Positions 58,888-60,375 of a stretch of 60,375 bases of DNA are shown piece after piece. The first letter of the stretch is position 1. The number at the start of each line of letters is the position of its first letter. Made by a program: the position numbers and the translations under genes. Source of the DNA: an uncultured Gemmiger sp. (GTDB lineage: Bacteria > Bacillota > Clostridia > Oscillospirales > Ruminococcaceae); the NCBI GenBank assembly GCA_944382835.1, contig CALWNP010000014.1:1-60375 (forward strand). The letters are read 5' to 3'. A model generated the notes under the pieces. The model was not told where the DNA came from and made no database searches. It saw only the letters and a list, made by a program, of their open reading frames with translations.

Positions 58888-60252
58888 ATGGACTGCAACG
58901 CAGCCTTTGCCGATTTTGCCGCCGGCCTGCCCGAGGACCTGGAGCGGATGTACCGCGCCGGGGATTTCGAGGCCGCCCGCCGCACCATCCGGCGCTACCG
59001 GGACCGGGGCAATCTGCCGCCGGCGGGCCTGGGGGCTTTGCGGGCGCTGGAGGAGATGATGCGCCGTCTGCCGGACAACTATACCCTGACCCGGGACCAG
59101 GCCATCGCCCAGCTGCGGGAGGAAATCCCCGATTTTGCCGGAACAGAGTTTGATGCCCTGGTGGAGGCCGGCCGGATCGACTGGCGGTATCTGGAGGGGA
59201 CACCCCGGTATCTGGACCGCTTTGCGGAGGCCCTGCGCCTCTATCCCGATATGAACGCCCGGGGCCTGCGCCCCGAATCCCAGGGCCCCAGCCTGCGGGA
59301 CCGGGTCATTGCCGCCATGGAGGAGAACGGCGGCCTGGGGGCCCGGATCACCGTCCGGGCCTCGGTGGCAGCTTCCCCGGCCATGGCGGAAGCCCATCCC
59401 GGGGGCGTTCTCCGGGCCTGGCTGCCCATCCCGGCCCCCTGCGAGATGCAGAGCGAGATCGAGATTCTGGACGTCACCCCCGGCGCCCGGCTGGCCCCCG
59501 AAGACGTTCCCCAGCGGACCATCCACTGGGAGGGCATGCCTTGCGGCGAGCCCTGCACCGTGACCTACCGCTACCGCACCCATCTGCTCTATACCCGGAT
59601 GGACCAGCTCCGCCCGGCGGCGGAACAGCCCCGGTTTGACCTGGAGGAAGAGGCCCCCCACATCCTCTTCACTCCCTGGCTGCGCTCCCTCTGCGCCCTG
59701 ATCACCCAGGGCTGCGGGGACCCGCTGGAAAAGGCCCGAGCCATCTACGACTATGTGACCTGCCACACCAGTTACCGCTACCAGCCCGCCTATGTCTGCC
59801 TGGAGTCCATCGCCGACAGCTGCGCCAAGACCGGCTGGGGGGACTGCGGCGTCATGGCGCTGCTCTTCATCACCCTCTGCCGCATCGCTGGCATCCCAGC
59901 CCGGTGGCAGAGCGGGCTTTATGTCACCCCCAACAGCGCCGGCGCCCACGACTGGGCCCAGTTTTACATCGCTCCCCATGGCTGGCTGTGGGCGGACTGC
60001 TCCTTCGGGTCGGGGGCCCACCGGATGGGCAACGAGGCCCGCCGACTGCACTACTTCGGTAACCTGGACCCCATGCGGATGGCGGCCAACCGCCGCTTTT
60101 ATGCCCAGCTGACCCCGCCCGACGAGGCCTGGCGCAACGACCCCTACGACAACCAGACCGGCGAGGCCACCCTGGATGGGGTGGGCCTCACCGGGGTTGA
60201 CCTGATCCGCAGCCAGCAGGTGGTGGAATTCACCTTTGACCCCGCCCTCTGA
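58888..60252 (+). CDS. Transglutaminase-fold protein
   Basis: The 454-residue protein has a helical N-terminal region (residues 1-150), a beta region, and a transglutaminase core with C320 (GWGDCGVMALLF), H354 (GAHDWAQFYI) and D370 (LWADCSFG) in catalytic order. There is no signal peptide. It could be a cytoplasmic peptidase or cross-linking enzyme; the family is broad. AGGGGAGGG lies upstream of ATG 58888. The region after the stop to 60298 shows nothing else. Confidence 0.87.
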   Translation: MDCNAAFADFAAGLPEDLERMYRAGDFEAARRTIRRYRDRGNLPPAGLGALRALEEMMRRLPDNYTLTRDQAIAQLREEIPDFAGTEFDALVEAGRIDWRYLEGTPRYLDRFAEALRLYPDMNARGLRPESQGPSLRDRVIAAMEENGGLGARITVRASVAASPAMAEAHPGGVLRAWLPIPAPCEMQSEIEILDVTPGARLAPEDVPQRTIHWEGMPCGEPCTVTYRYRTHLLYTRMDQLRPAAEQPRFDLEEEAPHILFTPWLRSLCALITQGCGDPLEKARAIYDYVTCHTSYRYQPAYVCLESIADSCAKTGWGDCGVMALLFITLCRIAGIPARWQSGLYVTPNSAGAHDWAQFYIAPHGWLWADCSFGSGAHRMGNEARRLHYFGNLDPMRMAANRRFYAQLTPPDEAWRNDPYDNQTGEATLDGVGLTGVDLIRSQQVVEFTFDPAL

Positions 60253-60298
60253 GTGGTCGTTCCGGCGTCTGATTCCTGGTCATGATTCCAACAAAAAT

Positions 60299-60375
60299 GG
60301 GGCTGTTGCAAAATAGCCTAAAAAAATGAGATAGACATTCCCGAAAGGGTTTGCCTATCTCATTTTTTGTTGTAA
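60299..60375. mobile_element. Probable terminal region of an insertion sequence, cut by the window edge
   Basis: GGGGCTGTTGCAAAATAG resembles the terminal inverted repeats of several IS families. It is followed by a strong hairpin, AAAAAATGAGATAG (60321-60334) with CTATCTCATTTTTT (60355-60368). No transposase is in view. The hairpin could also terminate the transglutaminase transcript. Confidence 0.5.

Overview
The window is a high-GC chromosomal stretch with no rRNA, tRNA or CRISPR array. Gene content suggests an anaerobic gut Firmicute of the Oscillospiraceae, near Faecalibacterium, Gemmiger or Subdoligranulum. The clues are a PerR/rubrerythrin pair, an [FeFe] hydrogenase, glycogen phosphorylase, ZapA/MreB, FakB-like DegV, YerC and HflX, plus Shine-Dalgarno starts that often use TTG. 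This placement is inference; no marker gene fixes the genus.

Layout. 1-1391: end of a histidine operon (hisIE, histidinol-phosphatase). 2206-6929 (minus): zapA, U32 protein, dut, maf, mreB. 7215-13529 (plus): glycogen phosphorylase, GH13 glucan hydrolase, GNAT, hflX. 14243-15644 (minus): NfeD/SPFH membrane pair. 15719-21004 (minus): surface-polysaccharide operon (MBOAT acyltransferase, SGNH partner, surface-carbohydrate protein, flippase). 21229-22317: PfkB sugar kinase. 22366-26789 (minus): probable peptide/muropeptide catabolism operon (P1 peptidase, Ala-Glu-type epimerase, M19 dipeptidase, beta-lactamase-fold hydrolase, small membrane protein). 26874-29142: C39-like protein, YerC regulator, aldose epimerase. 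29218-31065 (minus): glycosyltransferase 2, zinc-ribbon membrane protein, Lrp regulator. 31459-37608: UPF0340, YggS, RmuC, HdeD-like, DegV, and MgtE behind a structured leader. 37663-39006 (minus): CorC/HlyC. 39335-48700 (plus): LegB-like nucleotide-sugar dehydratase, DUF2142 protein, two tandem copies of a large membrane protein plus small two-TM partner, and a MATE transporter. 48779-53775: rubrerythrin, PerR, and a two-gene hydrogenase. 54059-60252: pentapeptide protein, MFS, HD protein, TetR, PTS IIA, Ntn-like protein, transglutaminase. The right edge holds what looks like an insertion-sequence end.

The most unusual structure is a family of dispersed tandem-hairpin elements directly downstream of stop codons. 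A unit is about 200-250 bp and carries an ordered series of five or more hairpins (H0-H5). Stem sequences differ between copies while pairing is kept. Two convergent gene pairs (hisJ/mreB, hflX/SPFH) have two units facing each other around an almost identical central hairpin, giving palindromes of about 700-800 bp. A same-direction gap after the hydrogenase has one unit. The second notable item is the duplicated GT-C-like/two-TM cassette behind LegB, probably a cell-surface glycan system that I do not recognise as described.
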